Shown here piece after piece: positions 1 to 7,349 of a DNA stretch of 41,790 nucleotides. The translations under genes were made by a program, and so were the position numbers. The notes under the pieces were generated by a model. The model was not told the origin of the DNA. It was given only the letters and a program-made list of their open reading frames with translations, and did not search any database. The stretch's first letter is position 1, and every line of letters starts with the position of its first letter. The stretch spans positions 1 through 41,790 of the forward strand of contig NZ_JANQBD010000048.1 in the NCBI RefSeq assembly GCF_024722015.1. The letters are read 5' to 3'. Source of the DNA: Paenibacillus radicis (ex Xue et al. 2023). GTDB lineage: Bacteria; Bacillota; Bacilli; Paenibacillales; NBRC-103111.

Positions 1-214
1 ATTGCTCCGTGTTTCATGAACAGAACATGCGTTCCATCCAGCTATCCGCTCTTAGCTATCGTTTCCGATAGTTATCCCGGTCTTACAGGCAGGTTGCCTA
101 CGTGTTACTCACCCGTCCGCCGCTAACCGTTCCCGAAGGAACAATCCGCTCGACTTGCATGTATTAGGCACGCCGCCAGCGTTCGTCCTGAGCCAGGATC
201 AAACTCTCCATTAA
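1..214 (-). rRNA. 16S ribosomal RNA, 5' end (partial)
   Basis: Read on the minus strand, this is the 5' part of a bacterial 16S rRNA. The universal primer site AGAGTTTGATCCTGGCTCAG lies at 188-207, followed by the conserved GAACGCTGGCGGCGTGCC and ATGCAAGTCGAGCGGA blocks and the GGACGGGTGAGTAACACGT block near 105-125. Counting eight bases back from the AGAGTTTGATC block places the mature 5' end near 214. The gene runs off the left edge, so only about 214 of roughly 1550 bases are present. The V1 loop is short, as in Bacillales and Paenibacillaceae. Confidence 0.98.
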
Positions 215-309
215 AGTTGGTCACCGAAGCGACCGTTTAACGCAAGCTTGTCTTAAGCTCAAAAGTAATGCTAGCGAGAATTTGCATTCTCTATTTTAAC
301 ACTCACTCG

Positions 310-328
310 TTGTTCAGTTTTCAAAGGG
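310..328 (-). promoter_or_regulatory. rRNA leader conserved block (boxA-like)
   Basis: On the minus strand the leader reads CCCTTTGAAAACTGAACAA. A CTTTGAAAACTGAA block is conserved in rRNA leaders and spacers of Bacillales, where it overlaps the antitermination boxA region. It sits between the proximal promoter and the 16S gene, as expected. The role is inferred from position and similarity only. Confidence 0.45.
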
Positions 329-380
329 CAATCATGTTCTATTTACTCGTTTGTTTCACTGCCTCGTAAGCAGCTGAATC

Positions 381-410
381 AATATAACACATGTTGTTTA
401 CTAATTGCAA
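381..410 (-). promoter_or_regulatory. rrn promoter, proximal (P2)
   Basis: On the minus strand a -35 box TTGCAA (405-410) is followed by an 18-base spacer and a -10 box TATATT (381-386). The 16S 5' end lies about 165 bases downstream. The arrangement is identical to the distal promoter at 470-499, as in the tandem promoters of many Bacillota rrn operons. Confidence 0.75.
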
Positions 411-469
411 GTACTTTATTTTTATTTATTTACTTATCTTTTTCGCCGTCTCGCAACAGCAAGAATGAC

Positions 470-499
470 AATATACCACGGATAGTATATCTATTGCAA
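470..499 (-). promoter_or_regulatory. rrn promoter, distal (P1)
   Basis: On the minus strand the -35 box TTGCAA (494-499), 18-base spacer and -10 box TATATT (470-475) exactly repeat the hexamers and spacing of the promoter 89 bases downstream. Two identical hexamer pairs at the same spacing upstream of 16S make chance unlikely. The stretch 500-705 holds no gene; it must contain the promoter of the divergent gene at 730, but no convincing hexamer pair was seen there. Confidence 0.75.
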
Positions 500-729
500 G
501 TCCTTTTTTGTTATTCCTCACTTATGTTGTTTTATACATCTTTGAAAGCCCACTTACTCTCCATATGAAGGATAGGCTAAGCTTTGTCAGTCTCGCCCGT
601 ATTCGATAAAATCAGCTGTTTCTGTCGTTTTTAATCTAAATCAAGACTATTATATACATTTGTAGTAAAATATTACTTAGTTTTGTTTTATTTATTTCGA
701 TAAGATTGATCATATGGGAGGAACGTGGC

Positions 730-1167
730 ATGGCTCGATTGGAGTATCGGTTACATCATGACCCGTTGGAAGTGATTTGTCACTATGACAGCATTCCGCT
801 TGAAGAGTTACTCATCCGAAACGTTTCGGACTGGTTGATTCGTGGAGGAACCATTTATGAAAAGCAACGTACTGAGAAACAAGAAAACCTCCATCTGATT
901 TATGTGACTCCGTCCGACCAAGTGACAGAGCAAATGGAGCCTTCTATTGATAACGGAGAAGCGCTTGTCGTTGAAATCAGGCAGTTCGCTGAGGAGCTGA
1001 CTGATTACCCAATCCTTCACTTACAGCATTGCGACAGCTTGTTGGATGTTCTGCTCCTGCTTCAAACAGAGACAATAACGCTGAATGGGCAGAAGTGGGA
1101 CAAATCGTCTTTCGAGATCGATGAGGATCGTAAGATGTTCGTTTACTACGCCCGAAGCACAAAATGA
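730..1167 (+). CDS. Hypothetical protein, 145 aa, acidic
   Basis: The start chosen is ATG 730, because GGGAGGA (715-721) lies at the right distance; an upstream in-frame ATG at 706 lies before this Shine-Dalgarno. The protein is acidic, has no signal peptide or membrane segment, and shows no motif that I recognise. Short hydrophobic stretches alternate with Glu/Asp, suggesting a small soluble cytoplasmic alpha/beta protein. It ends 10 bases before the lipoprotein gene at 1178, whose ribosome binding site overlaps this gene's stop codon, so the two are probably co-transcribed. It is divergent from the rRNA operon. Function unknown. Confidence 0.75.
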   Translation: MARLEYRLHHDPLEVICHYDSIPLEELLIRNVSDWLIRGGTIYEKQRTEKQENLHLIYVTPSDQVTEQMEPSIDNGEALVVEIRQFAEELTDYPILHLQHCDSLLDVLLLLQTETITLNGQKWDKSSFEIDEDRKMFVYYARSTK

Positions 1168-1177
1168 GGTGAATACG

Positions 1178-1960
1178 ATGTCACGAAAAAAACAAGCGGA
1201 CGGCCTCAAAGAAAAGGCCGTTCCGATGAACAAATCGGCTATGATGGTTTCCGTATTTATGGCTACTGCTACACTAGTAGGATGTGGGCAAACCCCGCCG
1301 CCCCCACAAACAACAACTACCACACAGCAGGTTGCTACTTCAAGTAACCCTGCTCAGCAAGCCGTGGACCCTAATGCTGCGCCATTTGGCGGAACCCAGC
1401 AAGACTATTGCAAGGACGATAACAACGATGGCAAATGCGATGATTCGGGGGACAGCTACGACAAGCAATACTCCTATTCCCATGATGGGAATACGTATTA
1501 TGGGCGAAGCTCATCCGTTGCTTCAGGATTGATTGGTGGAGCACTCGCGGGTGCAGCGATTGGTGCTGCGGCCGCTGCCATTGGATCCGCTGCGTCCAAC
1601 GGAAGGCAAACTCCTGCACCCGCTGCTGGAGCGAACGGCACGGTGACAAGCTCCCCTCCCGCAGCGGCAAGCAAGGATGTGAAAAGCACAACTCCTGCAC
1701 CGACGAACAGTACACCAGCGCCTACAACTTCTACACGTTCAGGTTCGTTCGGCACCGCCAATTCCGGTACTCAAAGCACTCAAAGCAGCACAACAACTCC
1801 AAAGAGTACAGGCAGCTCGTCAAGCTCATCCAGCTCCTCGAGCTCCAGCAGTGTGGGCAGCTCAAGCAGCAAATCATCCAATGGCATCTCCAGTGGAGTC
1901 TCTTCGGGCTCGAAGGGCGGCATTGGCAGCTCGAGCAGTTCAAGCGGCTCCAGCAGCTAA
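1178..1960 (+). CDS. Ser/Gly-rich lipoprotein with glycine-zipper segment
   Basis: The start is ATG 1178 with GAGGTGAA just upstream; 31 codons in front of it belong to another frame overlapping the previous gene. Residues 1-20 are basic, 21-35 hydrophobic, and TLVGCG ends in Cys36, a good lipobox, so the mature protein is predicted to be lipid-anchored. A Pro/Thr/Gln linker follows, then a short acidic DDNNDGKCDDSGD segment resembling a calcium-binding loop. A Gly/Ala-rich segment near residues 110-135 (SGLIGGALAGAAIGAAAAAI) resembles the glycine-zipper segments of surface lipoproteins. The last 100 residues are low-complexity Ser/Gly/Thr with long Ser runs, probably a disordered wall-spanning tail. 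No enzymatic domain is recognisable. Confidence 0.8.
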   Translation: MSRKKQADGLKEKAVPMNKSAMMVSVFMATATLVGCGQTPPPPQTTTTTQQVATSSNPAQQAVDPNAAPFGGTQQDYCKDDNNDGKCDDSGDSYDKQYSYSHDGNTYYGRSSSVASGLIGGALAGAAIGAAAAAIGSAASNGRQTPAPAAGANGTVTSSPPAAASKDVKSTTPAPTNSTPAPTTSTRSGSFGTANSGTQSTQSSTTTPKSTGSSSSSSSSSSSSSVGSSSSKSSNGISSGVSSGSKGGIGSSSSSSGSSS

Positions 1961-1983
1961 TAAACTTAGTAAAGCTTACACAA

Positions 1984-2033
1984 AATACCGGCATTCATCT
2001 ACAGTCACAGATGATGCCGGTATTCTATATTTT
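1984..2033. terminator. Bidirectional intrinsic terminator
   Basis: Arms AATACCGGCATTCATCT (1984-2000) and AGATGATGCCGGTATT (2009-2024) form a stem of about 16 pairs with an 8-base loop. It is followed on the plus strand by a T-rich run and on the minus strand by TTTTG. It lies between convergent genes ending at 1960 and 2044 and can serve both. Confidence 0.85.
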
Positions 2034-2043
2034 TCCACTCGAC

Positions 2044-3033
2044 TTAATCATTTATATCTGCAGGGTATACGAGCCCAATTTGCTTTCTTGCCTCGTCCAT
2101 GATTTCCATAGCGATTAAGGAATTGGCATGGGAGTTCGTAGACGACTCCAAGCGCCCGTTATAGATTAACTCAATAAATTCTTTTACCTCATAAATCATC
2201 GTTTTACTATCCTGCGGTTTCGTTATGTCCTCTATGCTTCCATCTCTATAGTGAATCTCCACTTTCCCGGGATGGTTGATTTTGTCGATGACCAAGCTTC
2301 CGCTCTCCACCTGGATTTCGGAAGGCAATGAGGAATCGGTGATTTTGGAATACATAATGACTGCATCCATTTCTTCATATTTCAGCAGTATACTGCCTTC
2401 CCCATCCACACCGGATTCAAGCTTCACCCCTGTTGCTTTTATTTGATCCGGTCTCCCGAATAAAACAACCATTGGATAAATACAATAAACTCCTAAATCC
2501 ATCAACGAACCATTGGAGAACACCGGATTAAATGCATTAAGCACCGTTCCTTCTTTGTACGCATCATAGCGAGAGGAATATTGGCAGTAATTTGCAAAAT
2601 AACGGCGCACTTTGCCCAGCTTATATACATTTTCTTGAATCGCCCGGAAATTAGGAAGCAGCGTTGACTTCAAAGCCTCCATCAGTACGACTTTGTTGGC
2701 TTGTGCGGCCTTAATCATTTCTTGTAACTCTTTTGTATTGGAGGCTATTGGTTTCTCACACAACACGTGCTTTCCATGATTCATACAAATTATGGCATGC
2801 TTAGCGTGAAAGGAATTGGGGCTGGCGATATACACAGCGTCTAAGTCCCCGCTTCGAGCCATTGATTCTATATCTGTAAAAATATGGGAAACCCCGTATT
2901 TGGCCCCAAATTCTTCAGCTCGCTCTTCAGTTCGTGAGTAAACGGCCGTTAATGCAAAATCCTCGATTTCTTGCGCTGCTTTAATAAATTCTTCAGTAAT
3001 CCGGTTCGTCCCTATTACGCCAAATCGTATCAT
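2044..3033 (-). CDS. Gfo/Idh/MocA-family NAD(P)-dependent oxidoreductase
   Basis: Predicted cytoplasmic dehydrogenase acting on a sugar, inositol or related polyol. The start at 3033 is chosen because GGAGAAGGAG sits six bases upstream and the product then begins MIRFGVIGTNRI, the Rossmann beta-alpha turn typical of the family. Residues 1-120 are the nucleotide-binding domain, including the family motif CEKPIA near residue 95. The C-terminal part is the alpha/beta dimerisation and substrate domain, with NGSLMDLGVYCIYP in the place of the usual GGGxLxDxGxH helix; the usual catalytic His is replaced by Tyr or Cys there. At 329 residues it has normal family length. Substrate cannot be told. It stands alone, convergent with the lipoprotein gene and sharing its terminator. 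Confidence 0.9.
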   Translation of the reverse strand: MIRFGVIGTNRITEEFIKAAQEIEDFALTAVYSRTEERAEEFGAKYGVSHIFTDIESMARSGDLDAVYIASPNSFHAKHAIICMNHGKHVLCEKPIASNTKELQEMIKAAQANKVVLMEALKSTLLPNFRAIQENVYKLGKVRRYFANYCQYSSRYDAYKEGTVLNAFNPVFSNGSLMDLGVYCIYPMVVLFGRPDQIKATGVKLESGVDGEGSILLKYEEMDAVIMYSKITDSSLPSEIQVESGSLVIDKINHPGKVEIHYRDGSIEDITKPQDSKTMIYEVKEFIELIYNGRLESSTNSHANSLIAMEIMDEARKQIGLVYPADIND

Positions 3034-3289
3034 AATAACTCCTTCTCCATCCATATTAAAGCAGAATATTTTCGATCCTCTGCTGCTTCCATCCATTTCA
3101 CCGTTGAAAACTAAGGCGATACTAATTTCGTTTTTTGCGGTACAGCCCTGACTTACCTAAGCGATAATGTATGCTTAATTCTACAACCTAACAAAAAATT
3201 CCTTTTTACGACAAGTTGTTCCCGGTATTATGCTCATTCGCATCGGATCGACCATTTCTCCACCTTAATCATCTTCCTCACAACCAACC

Positions 3290-3570
3290 CCGAATAAAAA
3301 CCTGCAAACCTGCAGTTATTTTTCTACTGAAAAATTCTGCTAAGAGGAAAAACTGCGAAAATACATCAATTTTCTCGCAATATGTTCCGGTTTCAGCCAA
3401 GAATGAGAAAAAGATGCACATTTGCATGAATTCCAAAAGACTGCCGATTAACCGGTCAAAAGGCTGTATAAATGCATGTTTTTACGGTAGGCAATGGCTA
3501 CGAATCGGATAATATCTATGCGCTGCCATTTCCTCACCCAAGGTTTGTCTAGAGCTGAGCTCGGTTCTGA
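3290..3570. repeat. Dispersed intergenic repeat, copy 1
   Basis: This non-coding stretch aligns along its length, same orientation, with 41175-41460. Shared blocks in order are CCTGCAAAC.TGCAGTTATTTT, CTGCGAAA.TACATC, a TGCACATTTGCATGAATT block, CTGTATA.ATGCA with GTTTTT, GTGCGCTGCCATT-like sequence and GTTTGTCTAG.GCTG. Four of the blocks are degenerate forms of CTGCA-n-TGCAG spaced about 50, 63 and 49 bases apart. It fills most of the 587-base gap between the genes ending at 3621 and starting at 3033; nothing else is evident in that gap. Confidence 0.75.
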
Positions 3571-3620
3571 GCTGAAAACGAATGACTTCGTCAATCGCTG
3601 ATTTGGGTTTTGGACCATTT

Positions 3621-4283
3621 TTAAAGCGTCATAGAATGCCCATACCGTGCTAAAAAATCCTGCTTTTCTTTGTAATCCGGCATAATACTTCCAACACGTC
3701 TCCAAAATGATCTATCATGATTCATATGAAGCAAATGACATAGTTCGTGGACGATCACATAATCGATAACTTCAATTGGTGCCATAGCCAGCCGATAGTT
3801 AAAGGTTATCTTTTTATCCGAGCTGCAGCTTCCCCATTTGGTTTTAGACTCTACTATTTCGATAGATTTCGGCTTTACTCTCAGTTGTAGTTGAAATATT
3901 TGTATACGTTCTCCTACAATCTTCTTGCAGCTTGAGAAGTAGAACTTCTTGAGATTTCTTTGAAGTTCCTCCTCATTTAACTCATCGGTCTCTATTAGCT
4001 CATGCAGAAAACACTCTTTCCCAAGATGAAGGAACTTTCCTTTGTCTTGATATTCTCTTCTTTTAGGAGATTCTAGAGCTTTTGCAATGGCAGAGGTTTT
4101 CTCCAGTATCCATTTTCCATGATGCTCCACAGCGGCTATAATTAGCTCTTTACTCGTATCATTAGGAGCTTTTACAGTTATGAGGCCAAGAGAGTCTATA
4201 TGAATGGAAAGCTTCTTTCTATTTGCATATTGAACATTAAACTCTATACTTTCATTCTCAAAATGAATTTTCATAACCACCAT
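3621..4283 (-). CDS. YgjP-type zinc metallopeptidase (M48-related, DUF45)
   Basis: The signature VIVHELCHLLHMNH (about residues 174-187) carries the HExxH zinc site, followed by SFWRRVGSIMPDYKE as in YgjP/WLM-like peptidases. The N-terminal half is a beta-rich domain typical of DUF45 (VKAPNDTSKELI, then a KTKWGSCSS block that is also conserved in the family). Length 220 aa is normal. It is a predicted soluble protein; the substrate is unknown, and in some genomes relatives sit beside restriction systems, as here near an Mrr-type nuclease. The start is uncertain: ATG 4283 and ATG 4274 are both weakly supported, neither having a good ribosome binding site. Confidence 0.88.
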   Translation of the reverse strand: MVVMKIHFENESIEFNVQYANRKKLSIHIDSLGLITVKAPNDTSKELIIAAVEHHGKWILEKTSAIAKALESPKRREYQDKGKFLHLGKECFLHELIETDELNEEELQRNLKKFYFSSCKKIVGERIQIFQLQLRVKPKSIEIVESKTKWGSCSSDKKITFNYRLAMAPIEVIDYVIVHELCHLLHMNHDRSFWRRVGSIMPDYKEKQDFLARYGHSMTL

Positions 4284-4396
4284 CTTTTCTATAAAGGTTA
4301 TTTCAGATTCTTATACCTTATTTCATTTTTGACAATAAATAAACTCTCATCACCCTACTTTTCTGACACAACGATATTTAATGGGGCTACGAAAAT

Positions 4397-4641
4397 AAGA
4401 AAAGCTTCTATTCGAAGCCCTTTCGTATGAAGATACATTCGTGTCTAAGCGGTAGCTTTTCTTGCAATAACAGACTTCTTCAGCTCCGCTGAAAACTTAT
4501 AAAGTCTGTTATTATAAGAAAAGCTTCTATTCGAAGCCCTTTCGATGAAGATACATTCGTGTCTATGCGGTAGCTTTTCTTGCAATATCAGACTTCTTCA
4601 GCTCCGCTGAAAACTTATAAAGTCTGTTATTATAAGAAAAG
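4397..4641. repeat. Tandem hairpin repeat, A-B-A-B-(A)
   Basis: Unit A (4397-4463 and 4516-4581) is bounded by AAGAAAAGCT and AGCTTTTCTT, a 10-pair stem, with small hairpins inside (CTTC-TATTC-GAAG; CTT-TCGATG-AAG; GA-ACA-TTCG-TGTC-like), giving a cloverleaf-like fold. Unit B (4466-4513 and 4584-4631) is bounded by AATAACAGACTT and AAGTCTGTTATT and has an inner stem TTCAGC-TCC-GCTGAA. The two A-B pairs are nearly identical at a period of 118-119 bases, and a third A begins at 4634 but breaks off after eight bases. Bases 4642-5010 beyond hold nothing that I can recognise; small ORFs there have no ribosome binding site. Confidence 0.9.
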
Positions 4642-5010
4642 GAAACGAGCTTAGGGTCACGGATTTCTCCTTGCTTCCCTCTTCTCATTCCCCTGTTTGA
4701 TCCCAGCTATGTTTGGATTCAGTGGATGTTTAGCAGTCCATATACAAATCCTTTCTTTCGACATACCTTTACTACTCTGCAAGTCACTGATTCTATCAAA
4801 ATGCCCTGTGAGTATTTGTAACATTTCATCAATATATCAAATCTTCTTTTATATTTCCAAAATGGCTTCAAAGGAAATTGAATTAATCTGAGGTCGGATT
4901 TTCTGGTTGACTGCAAAAAACTAAGCTTTTACTTGCCTCTGCCAGTGCTGTTTACTTTTTCATGACTATCAATATTGATTGCTTCAGACGGACTGTCTCT
5001 ATTTTTACCC

Positions 5011-6006
5011 TCAGGCCGGCCAATATATTTTTCTTAAAGGCACCAAAGTTCTAGTCTCCGCATCAAATTGGTCGTAATATTGGGTCACCAGTTCAACTAA
5101 AAAATCCAGATCTACTAAAGACAGTGGGTTGTTGGACCGCTCCGCTTCATATTTGGCCTCTTTGGAAAAACCGCCTGTAGAAACATATATTCCACGGTCA
5201 CCCAAACGAAGCCCCCCGGTAAAGCTGCGTATCTCATTAGCGCCCATTTGGCCCGAACGATGTTTCACTTCAACCATTATTCTGGGTTCTTCGAGACCAA
5301 GCCCATCTGGTGAAGCCAAAATATCCCTTCCACGATCAGGCCCTTTGGGAGAGATGCGAGTCTTATATCCCATTCCCCTAAGAATTCCAGCAACCAATTC
5401 CTGCATCTGTTCCCAATCAAGATTAGCGATCTTGTCCTTAATGAACTCTTTTGATTTAAGAATAATATCTGCTTTAATAAGTTCCAGTTCGTCCGTTTCT
5501 TCTTCCGACTCTTCTTCCGGCGTATTGGATTGTTTTCCCATCTGACTATATACTTCTGACCGCACCTCATCAGGTATAGTAATAATCGTCAAAATCGACC
5601 CCAGAGTATTTCTTGCACTTGCTGATAGAGAATCACGTGATACGCTACCGGTCCAGGACACTTTGCGAACATTGGGTTTATCCGTAATAAATCCTGGATT
5701 ATAATCATATTTCGATGTAATATTTCCGATGTAATATAGACGTTCTTCAGGATCATAGGTGATCACTTCATCATTTACTTGAAATTCGCAGACAAATCTA
5801 TATATCTGCCCTGCAGTAATATTGGTTTTCCCGTCTTTGTACTCGGGATAGTTGGACTTCAACAATGTTTTAACAGCTTGGAGAGTGGTTACACTTTCCA
5901 TATTTTTCAACTTGCTCCAGCCGATAGCTACGGCTTGTTTCTCTTTGAACTCATTAAATAGGTAGGCTCCCTCACCGGCCCGAACCAACCACATTTTCTT
6001 AGACAT
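5011..6006 (-). CDS. Mrr-type restriction endonuclease
   Basis: The start ATG 6006 follows GAGGTG at good spacing. Residues about 195-320 form an Mrr-like PD-(D/E)xK nuclease domain: WEQMQELVAGILRGMGY, then GPDRGRDILASPDG with the catalytic Asp, then MVEVKHR giving the E-x-K pair, and NEIRSFTGGL. The N-terminal part (1-160, WLVRAGEGAYLFNEF onward) is a separate domain seen in stand-alone Mrr-type proteins and probably recognises DNA or a modified base. An acidic linker rich in Glu joins them. No methyltransferase or specificity gene is adjacent, so a type IV, modification-dependent enzyme or solitary defence nuclease is most likely. Family assignment is firm; the specificity is not known. Confidence 0.87.
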   Translation of the reverse strand: MSKKMWLVRAGEGAYLFNEFKEKQAVAIGWSKLKNMESVTTLQAVKTLLKSNYPEYKDGKTNITAGQIYRFVCEFQVNDEVITYDPEERLYYIGNITSKYDYNPGFITDKPNVRKVSWTGSVSRDSLSASARNTLGSILTIITIPDEVRSEVYSQMGKQSNTPEEESEEETDELELIKADIILKSKEFIKDKIANLDWEQMQELVAGILRGMGYKTRISPKGPDRGRDILASPDGLGLEEPRIMVEVKHRSGQMGANEIRSFTGGLRLGDRGIYVSTGGFSKEAKYEAERSNNPLSLVDLDFLVELVTQYYDQFDAETRTLVPLRKIYWPA

Positions 6007-6113
6007 AGCGCACCTCGATTAATGGAATGAAAAGATTTTTTTTACAAAGTCTTTATTCCTAAGAGTTACCTCATAGCACTAGAATACTATTAGACGTAGA
6101 TAAAATCATCGAT

Positions 6114-6461
6114 TCACTTTGAAATACGCTCCAAAATCCGGCTCTTTACTTCTTCCAGATTATTAATTTGGAAAACAACGCTCTCAAATTCATGGTCGAT
6201 TAATCGCAATACAATTACATCTTTATGATTTTCATACGAAATAAATGACCATTTGTCGGTTAACATGAAACGCCCTTCTCTTATATCAGCGATAGAGGTT
6301 CCCACCCTAAACTGAAGCAACGAGACTTTGAAGTCTTCAATTGCTACATCCTTGATTGCTGAATATGGAATTTCTAACTGACGTTTTAGCGCGGCCAGAC
6401 TTGTCAATCCAGTTAAATGTAAAATCAATGTGTTTTCAGTAAATTCAATAGTTCTGGACAT
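6114..6461 (-). CDS. Hypothetical protein, 115 aa, possible PH-like fold
   Basis: ATG 6461 follows GAGGGGGC at seven bases, a strong ribosome binding site. The protein is soluble and beta-rich. The pattern in which a short strand pair is followed by IPYSAIKDVAIED, a basic turn and a Lys/Asp strand ending in VIVLRLIDHEFESVVFQINN, then an amphipathic helix, resembles bacterial PH-like domains, but no motif is diagnostic. It is the last gene of a group of small minus-strand genes (7742 down to 6114). Function unknown. Confidence 0.7.
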   Translation of the reverse strand: MSRTIEFTENTLILHLTGLTSLAALKRQLEIPYSAIKDVAIEDFKVSLLQFRVGTSIADIREGRFMLTDKWSFISYENHKDVIVLRLIDHEFESVVFQINNLEEVKSRILERISK

Positions 6462-6504
6462 CTTAATTGCCCCCTCTAATAAATCGTTGTTGGAATATTT
6501 CTTC

Positions 6505-6936
6505 TCAATCCTTGTTCATTTTTTTATTTATCTTATCAAGCAAATGGATTACCTCTGAGAATCCTACTATCAGCAGTCCTGTTACGATACCTGAGAATAT
6601 AAACGTTACAGCTAGTATTCCATTTGGAAGTCTTAGAAACCCTGCAATAAAACCGAATATAATTACGACGAAGCCTAATAAATTTATCATTTGTGCTACC
6701 ATATTCTTGCCATTCGTAGGTTCTATTGCTCTGCTGTGAATTTGCAATTCATATTGATGCTCCGTTGGATTCCATTTGTAAGAACCTTCTTCTACTCGCA
6801 CTTCGTGCAGGAACGGTTTCTCCCCATTTCGTATCGATTCCTCCAAGTGTCTGATTGAGGCGAGCTCACTTGTTATTTTATCGGTTAGCTCCCATTTTCC
6901 TCTGTTCCTGTTAACATAGATTTTAATTGGTATAAT
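6505..6936 (-). CDS. Small membrane protein, apparently ATT-initiated
   Basis: A strong AAAGGAGG (6944-6951) is followed seven bases later by ATT at 6936, and the frame is open from there; an in-frame TAA at 6940-6942 rules out any upstream start, and no ATG, GTG or TTG occurs in frame until a TTG at 6846 that has no ribosome binding site. The product from ATT is 143 aa: a hydrophilic N-terminal part (IYVNRNRGKWELTDKI at the start) with two predicted membrane helices near residues 80-95 and 105-125 and a basic C-terminal tail. I do not recognise the family. ATT initiation is known for infC; a sequencing error at this base is the main alternative. Confidence 0.65.
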   Translation of the reverse strand: MIPIKIYVNRNRGKWELTDKITSELASIRHLEESIRNGEKPFLHEVRVEEGSYKWNPTEHQYELQIHSRAIEPTNGKNMVAQMINLLGFVVIIFGFIAGFLRLPNGILAVTFIFSGIVTGLLIVGFSEVIHLLDKINKKMNKD

Positions 6937-7004
6937 TTCTTAACCTCCTTTACGCTTTGTTCCACATCTTGCTGACCCCTTCATTTTTTCAAAAAATATA
7001 TCCT

Positions 7005-7292
7005 TTACCAGCCTTCATATTCATAACTAAGAACTTCATCAATAAATACCTTATACTTACTTTTTCTGAATCCAGCCAAAAGCAGCTTTCTTTCCTTTTC
7101 AATTCTTACGTCATGCATCTCTTGTTTTCCTACTTTAAACTCATAGGTTTTAATCAAAGATAAGGAGAACATTCTAAAATCGGTTACTCTCCTTTGCTGG
7201 TCAATACTAATACTCAGGTTTCCTATGATCTGATTAAACTTAAATTCAACTATGTGTTTCTCCTTAACACCAACTTCAAAAGAAAACTTCAT
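7005..7292 (-). CDS. Hypothetical protein, 95 aa
   Basis: ATG 7292 is preceded by GAGGTGG at six bases, better than the GTG or other codons upstream. The protein is soluble, strongly basic-acidic mixed, with several beta strands (FSFEVGVKEKHIVEF, then TYEFKVGKQEM and a VRIEKERKLLLAGF strand). It looks like a small single-domain protein, perhaps beta-sandwich or PH-like similar to its neighbour at 6114. No recognised motif. It lies 69 bases upstream of the ATT-initiated gene in the same orientation. Confidence 0.65.
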   Translation of the reverse strand: MKFSFEVGVKEKHIVEFKFNQIIGNLSISIDQQRRVTDFRMFSLSLIKTYEFKVGKQEMHDVRIEKERKLLLAGFRKSKYKVFIDEVLSYEYEGW

Positions 7293-7349
7293 AATTAACC
7301 ACCTCAATTATTAACCCAGAGAAACAGTTTTAAATACATCTGACTACTA

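Noticed and set aside
3216..3512. 98-codon plus-strand reading frame
   Set aside because: It lies in dispersed repeat copy 1, has no ribosome binding site and its translation is not protein-like.
3448..3705. 85-codon minus-strand frame overlapping the metallopeptidase gene end
   Set aside because: It overlaps the peptidase C-terminal coding region and the repeat, with no ribosome binding site.
4397..4463. tRNA gene in repeat unit A
   Set aside because: The outline is cloverleaf-like but there is no recognisable TTCRANNC T-loop, D-loop GG or anticodon arm of proper size.
4397..4641. CRISPR array
   Set aside because: Repeat units are long, contiguous and themselves palindromic; there are no unique spacers of even length, and no cas genes are present.
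4697..4916. Two 64-65 codon frames on opposite strands in the 4642-5010 gap
   Set aside because: Neither has a ribosome binding site or sensible composition; the area is AT-rich intergenic DNA.
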